Shown here in pieces: positions 23,310-30,887 of a stretch of 64,000 bases of DNA. Numbering within the stretch: position 1 is the first letter of the stretch; each line of letters starts with the position of its first letter. The stretch lies in the NCBI GenBank assembly GCA_045579745.1, contig JAZNMQ010000072.1:10632-74631 (forward strand). Direction: 5' to 3'. Both the position numbers and the translations under genes were made by a program. The notes under the pieces are model-generated. The model was not told the origin of the DNA. It was given only the letters and a program-made list of their open reading frames with translations, and ran no database searches. The stretch is from Flemingiibacterium sp045579745. GTDB lineage: Bacteria; Bacillota; Clostridia; Oscillospirales; CAG-272.

Positions 23310-24023
23310 CTATATATTAGTAATAACCGCTCCGCCATAATCTGTCAGCTCACCTCCGAGCGAAATACAGCCGCAGCCGTGAATGCGCAAAAACTCACAG
23401 ATCGCTTTTCCGTCGGGATGAGAATCGATATCTCCGAGAAAATATACGAGCGGTTTTTCACCTTGATTGCCCTCACAGACAAACGAAGCACCGCCTATAA
23501 AACCGTACTCACATCCCTCAAGCGCAATGTGTCCGCTTTGAATGCGAAGCACGTCAATTCCGCGCTCCTCCATTTTACAAGCCATGCCGATATCGGCTGT
23601 TATCGCGCATCCGCAAAAAGGAAGTGCAAGCACAGAACAGCAGGCGTAACCCTGATTGACGTTTACAAGCTCAATCCCAAGCTCACATGCGGCAGCCTTT
23701 ATGGCAGGCGAAAGGCTTGCAGACCTCGCAAAAAGCAGCTGCCTGACAGCGAGGGCGTTGAATGCGGTGTCGGTAGGATATTCGCCGTGCGGATAGTCGG
23801 GAACCATTGTGAAGTGACGGTGAAGCATTTGTGGAATGCTGTCACAGTATTTTTCATTAATAATAAGCCGCGAGCCTATTTTGCAAATCAGTGTATCGGC
23901 GTGCGAGGCGACAATAGGGTTAAGTCTGTTGTCCGGAGGCAGAAAAATCGGTGTGAAGCCGTTGTCGGTCAATTTTTTTGAAAAACGGTGCTCGGCGGCA
24001 TCTGAAAGAAGAATATATCGCAT
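23310..24023 (-). CDS. DUF6873-like GME-fold protein of unknown function
   Basis: 237 residues, no signal peptide or membrane segment. The sequence contains NVNQGYACCSVL (about residues 117-128), a GCAITADIGMA segment and a C-terminal DYGGAVITNI. These fit a family I recall as DUF6873, predicted to have the guanidino-modifying-enzyme (pentein) fold. Cys and Asp/Glu residues that could be catalytic are present, but no arginine deiminase or dimethylargininase motif is complete. It follows rpmB on the same strand after a terminator. Function unknown. Confidence 0.6.
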   Translation of the reverse strand: MRYILLSDAAEHRFSKKLTDNGFTPIFLPPDNRLNPIVASHADTLICKIGSRLIINEKYCDSIPQMLHRHFTMVPDYPHGEYPTDTAFNALAVRQLLFARSASLSPAIKAAACELGIELVNVNQGYACCSVLALPFCGCAITADIGMACKMEERGIDVLRIQSGHIALEGCEYGFIGGASFVCEGNQGEKPLVYFLGDIDSHPDGKAICEFLRIHGCGCISLGGELTDYGGAVITNI

Positions 24024-24056
24024 AAATACTCCATTTTTGCAAAAACTGATAAAGAA

Positions 24057-24085
24057 CGAAAAAAGCCCGCTAAGCGGGCTCTTTT
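24057..24085 (-). terminator. Terminator of rpmB
   Basis: On the - strand AGCCCGC / GCGGGCT with a 3-nt loop (24080-24064), followed by a run of T. Confidence 0.8.
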
Positions 24086-24091
24086 GTGAAC

Positions 24092-24277
24092 TTAAGCTCT
24101 GTCAACTTTGCCGGAACGCAGGCAACGGGAGCATACATTAACAGTTGTATGTGTGCCGTTTACGATGGCCTTAACGCGTCTAATGTTAGGCTTCCAAGTT
24201 CTGTTTGTCTTGCGGTTCGAGTGAGATACCGCCTGTCCGAAAGTCACTGCTTTTCCGCAGATTTCACATTTTGCCAT
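24092..24277 (-). CDS. rpmB: 50S ribosomal protein L28, zinc-ribbon form
   Basis: 61 residues. MAKCEICGKAVTFGQ and WKPNIRRVKA are the L28 hallmarks. Cys4 and Cys7 plus Cys49 and Cys52 form the four-cysteine zinc ribbon of the C+ type; zinc-free paralogues lack them. AAGGAGG sits before the start. It binds 23S rRNA at the large-subunit exit-side region. Own promoter at 24339-24367 on the - strand. Confidence 0.97.
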   Translation of the reverse strand: MAKCEICGKAVTFGQAVSHSNRKTNRTWKPNIRRVKAIVNGTHTTVNVCSRCLRSGKVDRA

Positions 24278-24338
24278 GATATTTACCTCCTTAAAGCCAC
24301 GTAAATAGCGGCGTAGCTAAATCATAATTAACAGAGTT

Positions 24339-24367
24339 ATTATATCATATAATTCGATGGATTGCAA
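24339..24367 (-). promoter_or_regulatory. Promoter of rpmB
   Basis: On the - strand: TTGCAA (24367-24362), 17-bp spacer, TATAAT (24344-24339). Confidence 0.75.
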
Positions 24368-24492
24368 TAGGTTTTTAAAAAAATATAAAAAAAGATTTAT
24401 AAACTTTATACTGTTATAATCATGCTTTCTTGTTACAATTAATAAAACCCGATGTGGGAATATACACCGATAACAGAGAAATAATTCAGCAA

Positions 24493-24590
24493 TTGTACAA
24501 ACGGTACAAATTCAAACGCATGAATTAAGCTAAATTTTACATCAGACGCGTGAATTAAACTTGAAAAATATAGTAATTTGTTGTAAAATA
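24493..24590 (+). promoter_or_regulatory. pgi promoter with upstream operator-like repeats
   Basis: TTGAAA (24562-24567), 17-bp spacer, TAAAAT (24585-24590). Just upstream are an inverted repeat TTGTAC/GTACAA and two 13-bp direct repeats whose starts are 31 bp apart (about three helical turns), so they would face the same side of the DNA. The regulator is unknown. Confidence 0.6.
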
Positions 24591-24633
24591 TAACTATAAC
24601 TTATTATTAAGTCGAATAAAAGGAGTATTTCTA

Positions 24634-25974
24634 ATGGCTATAAAGCTGAATGACAAATATGTAAAAAACTACCTGACAAGCGAGGACCTCTGCGCGATTA
24701 AGCCTGCTATCAAATCCTCCATTGATCAGATAAAGCAAAAGAACGGACTCGGCAACGACTTTCTCGGATGGTCAACCCTGCCCGTTGATTATGATAAGGG
24801 AGAGTTCGCACGTATCAAGGCTGCTGCCCAGAAAATTAAGAAGTCCTGCGATATTCTCGTGGTAATCGGTATCGGCGGCTCATATCTCGGAGCTCGTGCG
24901 GCTATCGAATTTATAAAATCCCCTCTTTATAATGATAAGAAAAAGGACACTCCGAGCATCTATTTTGCAGGCAACAGCATCAGCTCATCCGCACTTGCTG
25001 AGCTTATTGAGATCTGCCAGGGCAAGGACGTCTGCGTAAATGTTATATCAAAGTCGGGCACAACCACAGAGCCTGCGGTTGCTTTCCGTATTTTCCGCGA
25101 CCTGCTTGAAAAGAAGTACGGCGAGGACGGAGCACGCGAGCGTATCTTTGTTACTACCGACAAGGCGCGCGGAACTCTCAAGGAATTTGCGACAGAGAAG
25201 GGATATGAAACCTTCGTTGTGCCGGATGATGTCGGCGGACGCTTCTCCGTGCTTACTGCGGTAGGACTTCTTCCGATTGCCGCGGCAGGATGCGATATTG
25301 ACGCTATAATGAAGGGCGCTGAGGAGGCTATGAATGCACTCTCGGACGACTCGATCGAAAATAACGATGCGGCTAAATATGCGGCGCTTCGCAACATTCT
25401 CTACAGAAAGGGTAAATCCACCGAAATTCTCGTTTCCTACGAGCCTGCGATGACTATGATGGACGAGTGGTGGAAGCAGCTCTTCGGCGAGTCTGAGGGC
25501 AAGGCAAATATGGGAATTTTCCCTGCGTCGGTAATCTTCTCGACCGACCTTCACTCTCTCGGTCAGTATATCCAGGAGGGCAGACGCAACATTTTCGAAA
25601 CCGTCGTATCCATTGCAAAGTCTAACGATACGGTAATTATTCCGACAGACCCCGCAAATGTTGACGGACTCAACTTCCTTGCAGGCGAGGAGCTTCACAA
25701 GGTTAACGAAGCGGCTATGAATGCTACACTTTTGGCGCATGTTGACGGCGGTGTTCCGAATATCCTGCTTGAAATTCCGGACCGCAGCGAGAGCACATTC
25801 GGCTATATGGTATATTTCTTCGAGCTTGCCTGCGCAATTTCGGGATATACTCTCGGAGTAAATCCCTTTAATCAGCCCGGCGTTGAGGCTTACAAGAAGA
25901 ACATGTATGCGCTTCTCGGAAAGCCCGGCTACGAGGCGCAGAAGGCTGAGCTCCTTGAAAGAATGTCGAAATAA
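24634..25974 (+). CDS. pgi: Glucose-6-phosphate isomerase
   Basis: 446 residues, the typical Firmicutes length. GIGGSYLGARAA (about residues 76-87), SKSGTTTEPAVAFR (~138), GGRFSVLTAVGLLP (~205), QYIQEGRR (~310) and the C-terminal NPFNQPGVEAYK are all present; these bind the sugar phosphate and supply the catalytic Glu, His and Lys. It interconverts glucose 6-phosphate and fructose 6-phosphate in glycolysis. AAAGGAG lies before the ATG at 24634. Single gene, with no clear intrinsic terminator right after it. Confidence 0.97.
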   Translation: MAIKLNDKYVKNYLTSEDLCAIKPAIKSSIDQIKQKNGLGNDFLGWSTLPVDYDKGEFARIKAAAQKIKKSCDILVVIGIGGSYLGARAAIEFIKSPLYNDKKKDTPSIYFAGNSISSSALAELIEICQGKDVCVNVISKSGTTTEPAVAFRIFRDLLEKKYGEDGARERIFVTTDKARGTLKEFATEKGYETFVVPDDVGGRFSVLTAVGLLPIAAAGCDIDAIMKGAEEAMNALSDDSIENNDAAKYAALRNILYRKGKSTEILVSYEPAMTMMDEWWKQLFGESEGKANMGIFPASVIFSTDLHSLGQYIQEGRRNIFETVVSIAKSNDTVIIPTDPANVDGLNFLAGEELHKVNEAAMNATLLAHVDGGVPNILLEIPDRSESTFGYMVYFFELACAISGYTLGVNPFNQPGVEAYKKNMYALLGKPGYEAQKAELLERMSK

Positions 25975-26321
25975 TTGAAATCTTGGTTCCCAAGCGGTTT
26001 GGATGAGATAGCTAAGCTTGTATCACAAATTTGTACAAGATGTAAAAACTTTGAATTTTCATATATTTTGTTTAGAAACCACTTGAAATTTTATAAATTT
26101 TAGTGTAAAATATAAATACGGGATATCAGCTATGTGTTAATCGTAAGACTGACACATAAAAAGCGTCGCTTTGGGGATGTATCTGCCGAAATAACGCTTT
26201 TAAATGATGAAGTGCATCTTTTGTCGGGTTTTGCCGATAGATTGAAGCTTGAAGCAAGGCTTCGCGGAAGATACTTTGTCCGAGGCTGATAATCACCAAA
26301 TTACAAGGAGGATTTCTCACT
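25975..26321 (+). other. 347-bp region with promoter and ~200-nt structured leader
   Basis: After the promoter at 26083-26111 the presumed transcript folds into ATGTGT/ACACAT (26131-26156), AAAAGCGT/ACGCTTTT (26158-26200) and GAAGC/GCTTC (26244-26263), before an AAGGAGG ribosome-binding site. No known riboswitch class was recognised and there is no open frame. Confidence 0.6.
26083..26111 (+). promoter_or_regulatory. Promoter upstream of the small P-loop protein
   Basis: TTGAAA, 17-bp spacer, TAAAAT, the same boxes as the pgi promoter. It gives a leader of ~200 nt. Confidence 0.7.
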
Positions 26322-26729
26322 ATGTTAAATTTAATCATCGGCGTCAAAGGTACAGGCAAGACCAAGCAGCTTATCGAAATGGTAAACAACGCATCCGAGC
26401 AGAGCAAGGGTTCGGTTGTTTGCATTGAAAAAGGAACCAAGCTGACTTATGATATTAAGCATACATCGCGTTTGATCAATGTAGATGAATACGGCATCTG
26501 TGATGCACAGTCGCTTTTTGGCTTTGTAGCCGGAATTATTGCATCCAATCACGATGTTACCGATATATATATCGACTCTGCTCTCAAAATCTGCAAGAAT
26601 GATGTTGAAAGCTTCGACACACTTCTTGACGAAATGAACGAGCTTGCTGTAAATAACAACCTCAAGCTCACCATGACTATTTCGATTGCTAAGGAAATGG
26701 CAACCGAAAAGATGAACAAGTACATCTAA
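26322..26729 (+). CDS. Small P-loop protein of unknown function
   Basis: 135 residues. A Walker A motif GVKGTGKT occupies residues 7-14, followed by an alternating hydrophobic/polar pattern; VTDIYIDSAL (~80) could hold the Walker B Asp, and a helical, Lys-rich end follows. Too short for a full RecA or ABC ATPase. A very strong ribosome-binding site (AAGGAGG) and a long structured leader suggest high or controlled expression. A hairpin (26751-26777) separates it from a lipoprotein gene that is probably cotranscribed. NTP binding is likely; the function is unknown. Confidence 0.75.
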   Translation: MLNLIIGVKGTGKTKQLIEMVNNASEQSKGSVVCIEKGTKLTYDIKHTSRLINVDEYGICDAQSLFGFVAGIIASNHDVTDIYIDSALKICKNDVESFDTLLDEMNELAVNNNLKLTMTISIAKEMATEKMNKYI

Positions 26730-26750
26730 GCTCAAATGGAGCTTAAAAAG

Positions 26751-26777
26751 CTGCCGCGAATCAACGATTCGCGGCAG
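26751..26777 (+). terminator. Hairpin between the P-loop and lipoprotein genes
   Basis: A perfect 12-bp stem CTGCCGCGAATC / GATTCGCGGCAG with a 3-nt loop but no T-run. It may be a weak terminator or an mRNA stabiliser. Confidence 0.5.
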
Positions 26778-26812
26778 AATTATCGAATATACGAATTTTT
26801 TGGAGACAGTAA

Positions 26813-27502
26813 ATGAAAAATGCCATGAAAATCGCGGCAATTATCGCCGCTCTTTGCTTTGCAGCGACTATGACGGCAGGCTGCCGCAATGAAAAGCAAA
26901 TAACAAACGACCTTGATATTATAAAGAGCGCAAGCGAAAAGCTGGTCGAAAAGAGTGCCGGCGAAATCATGCTGTATGAAACCTTCAAGCTCGAAGAAGA
27001 CATCGAGGGTGTTGCAGTCAGCAACGTTACGCAATCGTATGTAAAATATGCGATGAACGGCGATTCTCGTGAGTATGATCTGACTACTACGACTACAAGA
27101 GATAGCGATAACTCTGTCAGCTCCTATAGTGCAAACTTTGAAAAGGGCGTTTTTACACAGAAGCTTGACGGTAAAGAAATCTCAAAGGAAGAACACCCTG
27201 AGCCGGATATTTTCAAGCCGTTTGAAATAACCGTAACTCCCGCAGACGTAAAAAATATCGACACTATCGATCAAGGCCTCAGCGGTATACTTTATGTCGT
27301 AACAACAACCAAGGCTTTTGCAGACAGCTTTGATTATGACAAGGATGGCGTTAAGTACGATTGCACAGACGTTAAATTCAACTATTACGTTGATAGCAGA
27401 GGTATGCTTAATCAGATCGTCAGCGAAAGAACCGCTACGATCACTACCGCTGACAAAAAAAGTCAAAAGTCTGTAAACTTCTTCCAGGTTATTGCACAGT
27501 AA
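26813..27502 (+). CDS. Predicted lipoprotein of unknown function
   Basis: 229 residues. The N-terminus is a lipoprotein signal peptide: Lys-rich start, hydrophobic stretch, and lipobox T-A-G-C with Cys24 as the lipidated residue. The mature part is beta-rich and polar (SYVKYAMNGDSREYDLTTTT; FNYYVDSRGMLNQIVSE), similar in character to LolA/LppX-like or DUF-type lipoproteins, but no specific family was recognised. Exposed on the outer face of the membrane. Cotranscription with the P-loop gene is possible. Ends in a good terminator. Confidence 0.75.
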   Translation: MKNAMKIAAIIAALCFAATMTAGCRNEKQITNDLDIIKSASEKLVEKSAGEIMLYETFKLEEDIEGVAVSNVTQSYVKYAMNGDSREYDLTTTTTRDSDNSVSSYSANFEKGVFTQKLDGKEISKEEHPEPDIFKPFEITVTPADVKNIDTIDQGLSGILYVVTTTKAFADSFDYDKDGVKYDCTDVKFNYYVDSRGMLNQIVSERTATITTADKKSQKSVNFFQVIAQ

Positions 27503-27507
27503 TTTCT

Positions 27508-27538
27508 AAGGATAGCGATAAACTCGCTATCCTTTTTT
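27508..27538 (+). terminator. Terminator of the lipoprotein gene
   Basis: AAGGATAGCGA / TCGCTATCCTT, 11-bp perfect stem, ending in TTTTTT. Confidence 0.9.
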
Positions 27539-27613
27539 GTTCTGCAAAAAATGACACTATATATTGCATTTTGTACCAAATTATTATATCCGTGCATAAA
27601 TAATCGTTATGTA

Positions 27614-27642
27614 TTGACAAATTGCTCGTGATGTGATATAAT
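27614..27642 (+). promoter_or_regulatory. Consensus promoter of the 107-residue protein gene
   Basis: TTGACA (27614-27619), 17-bp spacer, TATAAT (27637-27642). The leader is ~150 nt. Confidence 0.85.
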
Positions 27643-27649
27643 AAAAGCA

Positions 27650-27800
27650 ACAAATGCCTCCGCCTTGCTACGGCGAGAACAAGGAAGCTTTTATTTGATC
27701 ATAAATTTTCAAATTCTTAAAAGCTCAAAGAAAATTTATGATATAATATATCTATAGAGCAGTTTCCAAAAGAATAACATGGAAAGGTTCGGTACCGCGT
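27650..27800 (+). promoter_or_regulatory. Structured leader of the 107-residue protein gene
   Basis: Contains CGCC/GGCG (27661-27674), an AAGGAAGCTTTTA motif (27681-27693) like the 3' part of the leader repeats, and a 13-bp perfect inverted repeat ATCATAAATTTTC (27698-27710) / GAAAATTTATGAT (27730-27742). An alternative pairing AGCTTTTA/TAAAAGCT (27686-27725) would compete with it. Confidence 0.6.
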
Positions 27801-28124
27801 ATGAAAACTAAGGTTCCGCATAACATATTGACCATCTCGGAAATGACTAAACGTCCTAATAAAATCAACTCCGAGATAATCGATATCGACAATGTCATCC
27901 TGACAGAGGAAAATATCAAGAAGCTCCGCGCAAGCAAAAGCATGTTTAACAAGAGTACATATGTTCAGATACTTTGCGGAGGTGTTCGCTACAATGTCGA
28001 GGGCCTTGACCGCATGAAGAACGGCAAATACCGTCTTACGTTAATCTCGCATGAGTATTCGGCAACTCTTATCGGCGCCAAGGATGAGCCGGTACATCTG
28101 GCTAAGCTTTCAGCAATTTCATGA
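27801..28124 (+). CDS. Small protein of unknown function (107 residues)
   Basis: 107 residues, charged, no membrane or signal segment. The C-terminal half (about 55-105) looks like a small beta-barrel (YVQILCGGVRYNVEGLDRM, YRLTLISHEYSATLIGAKDE). The N-terminal half is helical. No family was recognised. It stands alone, with a perfect promoter, a hairpin-rich leader and a good terminator, which supports it being a real expressed gene. GGAAAGG lies 13 bp before the ATG. Confidence 0.7.
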   Translation: MKTKVPHNILTISEMTKRPNKINSEIIDIDNVILTEENIKKLRASKSMFNKSTYVQILCGGVRYNVEGLDRMKNGKYRLTLISHEYSATLIGAKDEPVHLAKLSAIS

Positions 28125-28133
28125 TTTAAACAA

Positions 28134-28178
28134 GCTCGCAGTACTGCATAAGCACATTACTGCGAGCCTCGTTTTTTT
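28134..28178 (+). terminator. Terminator of the 107-residue protein gene
   Basis: GCTCGCAGTA (28134-28143) / TACTGCGAGC (28158-28167), followed by CTCGTTTTTTT. Confidence 0.88.
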
Positions 28179-28186
28179 GTCGACTG

Positions 28187-28215
28187 TTGATTTTTATATT
28201 CTCTTATGTTATAAT
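28187..28215 (+). promoter_or_regulatory. Promoter of the ABC transporter operon
   Basis: TTGATT (28187-28192), 17-bp spacer, TATAAT (28210-28215). The leader carries repeat copy B. Confidence 0.75.
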
Positions 28216-28250
28216 TTAATTGCTAAATATCATTTTAGAAAAGGGTGTAA

Positions 28251-28402
28251 CGTGAAAAATATTTTTTCACGCGGGTTTTGTGGCTTTCGTTGTCTTGTAA
28301 CAACGATTTTGCAACGCAAAACCAGTCCCAAAATTCCATGTGATGCAACGCATCGCGTAGAAAGGCAGGCTTTCGCAAACGAAAGCCATGATGATTAATA
28401 TG
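28251..28402 (+). repeat. Leader repeat, copy B (ends at the ABC ATPase start codon)
   Basis: CGTGAAAAA/TTTTTCACG (28251-28271), then GGTTTTG...CAAAACC enclosing a small CGTTGT/ACAACG hairpin, TTTTGC/GCAAAA, an extra ATGCAACGCAT-like palindrome (28342-28353), SD-like AAAGGCAGG, and GGCTTTCG/CGAAAGCC (28368-28387) running straight into ATGATGATTAATATG. The order of parts and much of the sequence match copy A before etfA. Confidence 0.8.
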
Positions 28403-29125
28403 GATAACAGAATGATGGGAGTGGCGGATGTACCGCTTCTCGAGCTTCGCAATGTCGTGAAAACCTACGGCTCAAAGCGCGCGCTTGACGATATCAGCTT
28501 TACTGTCGGCAGAGGCGGTATTATCGGGCTGCTTGGACCGAACGGAAGCGGAAAAACCACTATACTGAAGCTCGCGTGCGGACTCCTTACCGCAAACAGC
28601 GGAGAGATTTTAATTGACGGAGAGCCGCCCTCTCCGAGAACAGCGGCGAAGATTGCGTATCTGCCCGATAAAGACTGTCTGCCGGGGAGGTCGAGAATTT
28701 GCACGCTGATCGATTATTTTTCCGATTTCTATGAGGATTTCGACCGCGTTAAGGCTTACGAGATGATTTCTCGCCTTGAGATAAATCCGCGTGACCGTAT
28801 GATTACACTCTCAAAGGGAACGCGCGAAAAGGTTCAGCTCATCCTTGTAATGAGCCGCCGCGCATCGCTTTATCTTCTTGATGAGCCGATCGGCGGAGTT
28901 GACCCTGCGGCAAGGGAATATATTTTGAATACCATTCTAAAAAACTACAGCGAAAACGGTTCGATTATCATTTCAACTCATCTTATAAGCGAGGTTCAGT
29001 CTGTGCTTAATGATGTGATTTTCATAGCTGACGGAAAGGCTAAGCTGTGTGCGTCGGTCAGCGAACTTTGGGAGAAGCATCAAAAGACTGTTGATGAGTT
29101 GTTCAGAGAGGTATACAGATGCTGA
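28388..29125 (+). CDS. ABC transporter ATP-binding protein
   Basis: 245 residues from the ATG at 28388; by comparison with copy A of the leader repeat the true start may be the ATG at 28400. Walker A LLGPNGSGKTTILKL (about residues 50-64), signature LSKGTREKVQL (~138, LSKGT instead of LSGGQ), Walker B LYLLDEPIGGVD (~160) and the H-loop STHL. This resembles the CcmA/YtrB group of ABC-2 type exporters. The last bases overlap the start of the permease gene. Substrate unknown; peptide, lipid or antibiotic export is typical. Confidence 0.92.
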   Translation: MMINMDNRMMGVADVPLLELRNVVKTYGSKRALDDISFTVGRGGIIGLLGPNGSGKTTILKLACGLLTANSGEILIDGEPPSPRTAAKIAYLPDKDCLPGRSRICTLIDYFSDFYEDFDRVKAYEMISRLEINPRDRMITLSKGTREKVQLILVMSRRASLYLLDEPIGGVDPAAREYILNTILKNYSENGSIIISTHLISEVQSVLNDVIFIADGKAKLCASVSELWEKHQKTVDELFREVYRC

Positions 29126-29946
29126 GAACGCTTATAAAATATGAATTTCGTCAAACCTCAGCTCCAATGCTGATGCTCATGGCAGGGGTGCTTATTGTAT
29201 CTGCCTTATCGAGATTCTGCATGATGCTTGAAGAACATTTTACATTTTTCATGGTGCCGTCAATTCTGACAGCGAGTGCTTATTTATTGGGATTCCTTAC
29301 GGTGAATCCGCTGATCAACGTTTTGATAATCCGCCGATTCTACACGAGCATGTACAGCGCCGAGGGCTACATAACCCTGACGCTGCCGGTCGAAAGATGG
29401 AAGCACATTATATCAAAGCTGATCGTTTCTATGATTTGGTTGATAACGGGCGAGATCTTTATGATCGCATCGGTTGGGATCGTAGAATCATGGCCGGTAA
29501 TAATCGATGCCGTCATTGACATGCGTTCGTTTCACTTTGAGTATATGAACCAAGCTGTCGATTATCTCAACGTGCCGGTTGCGCTTATTATAGCGGAGCT
29601 TGTGATAATAAACATAATCTCGCTTGCACAGAGCGTACTCGTTATATTTGCATCGATATCGATAGGTCAGCTTTTCAAAAAACACCGAATTTTTGGTGCC
29701 GTAGTCGGCTATCTGTTGATTTATAGCGTAAATCAACTTGTTATGAGCGGATATTATAGATTTGCCGACATTACGGTCGAAACGCTTGGCATAGGCTTCG
29801 GTGGATATATGCAAAAGCTCAGCGGTTTCGAATCCATGCAGCATCAGCTTTTGATGGTTACATATATTATAATCCTTGCATTGATCACGCTCGTATGCTA
29901 TTTAGTAACGAATTTTATCTTGAAAAAGGCTGTAAATCTGCAATAA
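29119..29946 (+). CDS. ABC-2-type transporter membrane protein
   Basis: 275 residues with about six transmembrane segments (e.g. APMLMLMAGVLIVSALSRF near the start, ALITLVCYLVTNFIL at the end). It overlaps the ATPase gene by 7 bp, so the two are translationally coupled. It should form the pore of a two-protein exporter with the ATPase as a homodimer. No periplasmic domain. Ligand unknown. The N-terminal MLRTLIKYEFRQT is typical of ABC-2 permeases. Confidence 0.85.
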   Translation: MLRTLIKYEFRQTSAPMLMLMAGVLIVSALSRFCMMLEEHFTFFMVPSILTASAYLLGFLTVNPLINVLIIRRFYTSMYSAEGYITLTLPVERWKHIISKLIVSMIWLITGEIFMIASVGIVESWPVIIDAVIDMRSFHFEYMNQAVDYLNVPVALIIAELVIINIISLAQSVLVIFASISIGQLFKKHRIFGAVVGYLLIYSVNQLVMSGYYRFADITVETLGIGFGGYMQKLSGFESMQHQLLMVTYIIILALITLVCYLVTNFILKKAVNLQ

Positions 29947-30025
29947 TTTTGAATAAATCCGCACCCATCCGTCAAGAATATTACCAAACCGATGAAATAA
30001 ATTTTTGAAAGGTTGGTAATGTTTC

Positions 30026-30793
30026 ATGGAGAACAAAATAAAAAAGCGTTCGATCAACTCGGTTATTTATCTTTTGCTTGCGGCGATGCTCGTAGGTGTG
30101 ATTGGAGTTTCGGTCTACACAGTCGATTCCCGCAGAAAGCCGACGAATCCCGATGTGACCTCTGACGACAGCACTTCGCTAGATTCTGACACAAGCACAA
30201 ATGCACCCGACACGACCGAAAATGCACCAAAGGATTCAGGCGTGACGGATGATAAAGCAGAGTCTAAGACTGATTCCGATTCTGACACACAAAAACAGAC
30301 CGAGGCATCCAGCTCCACAAAGACTGATGTACCCGCTTCGGTGAATGTACACTATTTTGTCGAGCCTGCAAGCGGATTCGTTTCAAAGACGCATGAGCTT
30401 GACATTCCCGTCTACTCGCTGACGATGAACGATTATCGGGCACATGCCGGAATCGATATTCAGGCTCCGCTCGGCAGTGATGTTGTATCGGCTTCGAGCG
30501 GAAAGGTCTGCCGAATTCTAAACGACCCGCTTATGGGTAAAACTGTTACAATCGACCACGGCGATGGAATTTATTCCACATATAAAAATTTAGCCGAGGA
30601 GCTTGCATTGGGAATTGAGGTCGGAGCGTCAGTTTCGATGGGGCAGGTTATCGGCTCAATCGGCGAAAGCGCGATTATTGAGATTGCCGAGAATCCACAT
30701 CTTCACTTTGAGCTTGAGGTGAACGGCGAGCATGTTGACCCGCTTGAATATGTGACGGTGGCGAAAAGCTCTGACGATGAATTTGAATCGTAA
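30026..30793 (+). CDS. SpoIIQ-like membrane-anchored M23 family protein
   Basis: 255 residues: an N-terminal transmembrane helix (residues ~12-32), a Ser/Thr/Asp-rich linker (~38-103), and a LytM/M23 domain (~108-248). Zinc ligands His140 and Asp144 (HAGIDIQ) and the HLHFEL motif near the end are all present. SpoIIQ of Bacillus subtilis has lost part of this site, whereas clostridial SpoIIQ proteins keep it. It may join forespore and mother-cell membranes during engulfment, or be a cell-wall peptidase. No SpoIIIAH is in the window, so the sporulation role is inferred. Confidence 0.78.
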   Translation: MENKIKKRSINSVIYLLLAAMLVGVIGVSVYTVDSRRKPTNPDVTSDDSTSLDSDTSTNAPDTTENAPKDSGVTDDKAESKTDSDSDTQKQTEASSSTKTDVPASVNVHYFVEPASGFVSKTHELDIPVYSLTMNDYRAHAGIDIQAPLGSDVVSASSGKVCRILNDPLMGKTVTIDHGDGIYSTYKNLAEELALGIEVGASVSMGQVIGSIGESAIIEIAENPHLHFELEVNGEHVDPLEYVTVAKSSDDEFES

Positions 30794-30811
30794 ATAAAAG
30801 CAAACACATAA

Positions 30812-30850
30812 GGGACATCTGCCATATTTCAGGCGGATGTCCCTCTGTTT
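30812..30850. terminator. Terminator between the SpoIIQ-like gene and aroK
   Basis: GGGACATCTGCC / GGCGGATGTCCC, 12 bp with one G-T pair, followed by TCTGTTTTA and flanked by A-rich sequence on the other side. It lies between converging genes. Confidence 0.75.
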
Positions 30851-30887
30851 TATGCAGCTAAATTCATTATTCAGCCAATATGCGGAG

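Larger units (their letters stand above)
24278..24633. other. 356-bp divergent region between rpmB and pgi
   Basis: Contains the rpmB promoter (- strand), an inverted repeat TTGTAC/GTACAA (24493-24509), two direct repeats ACGCATGAATTAA (24516-24528) and ACGCGTGAATTAA (24547-24559), and the pgi promoter (24562-24590). No gene was seen. Confidence 0.7.

Noticed and set aside
27786..27799. T-box-like sequence GGTTCGGTACCGCG just before the ATG of the 107-residue protein gene
   Set aside because: It resembles the T-box consensus AGGGTGGNACCGCG, but the specifier stem, antiterminator and terminator are missing and the gene is not an aminoacyl-tRNA synthetase or amino acid gene.
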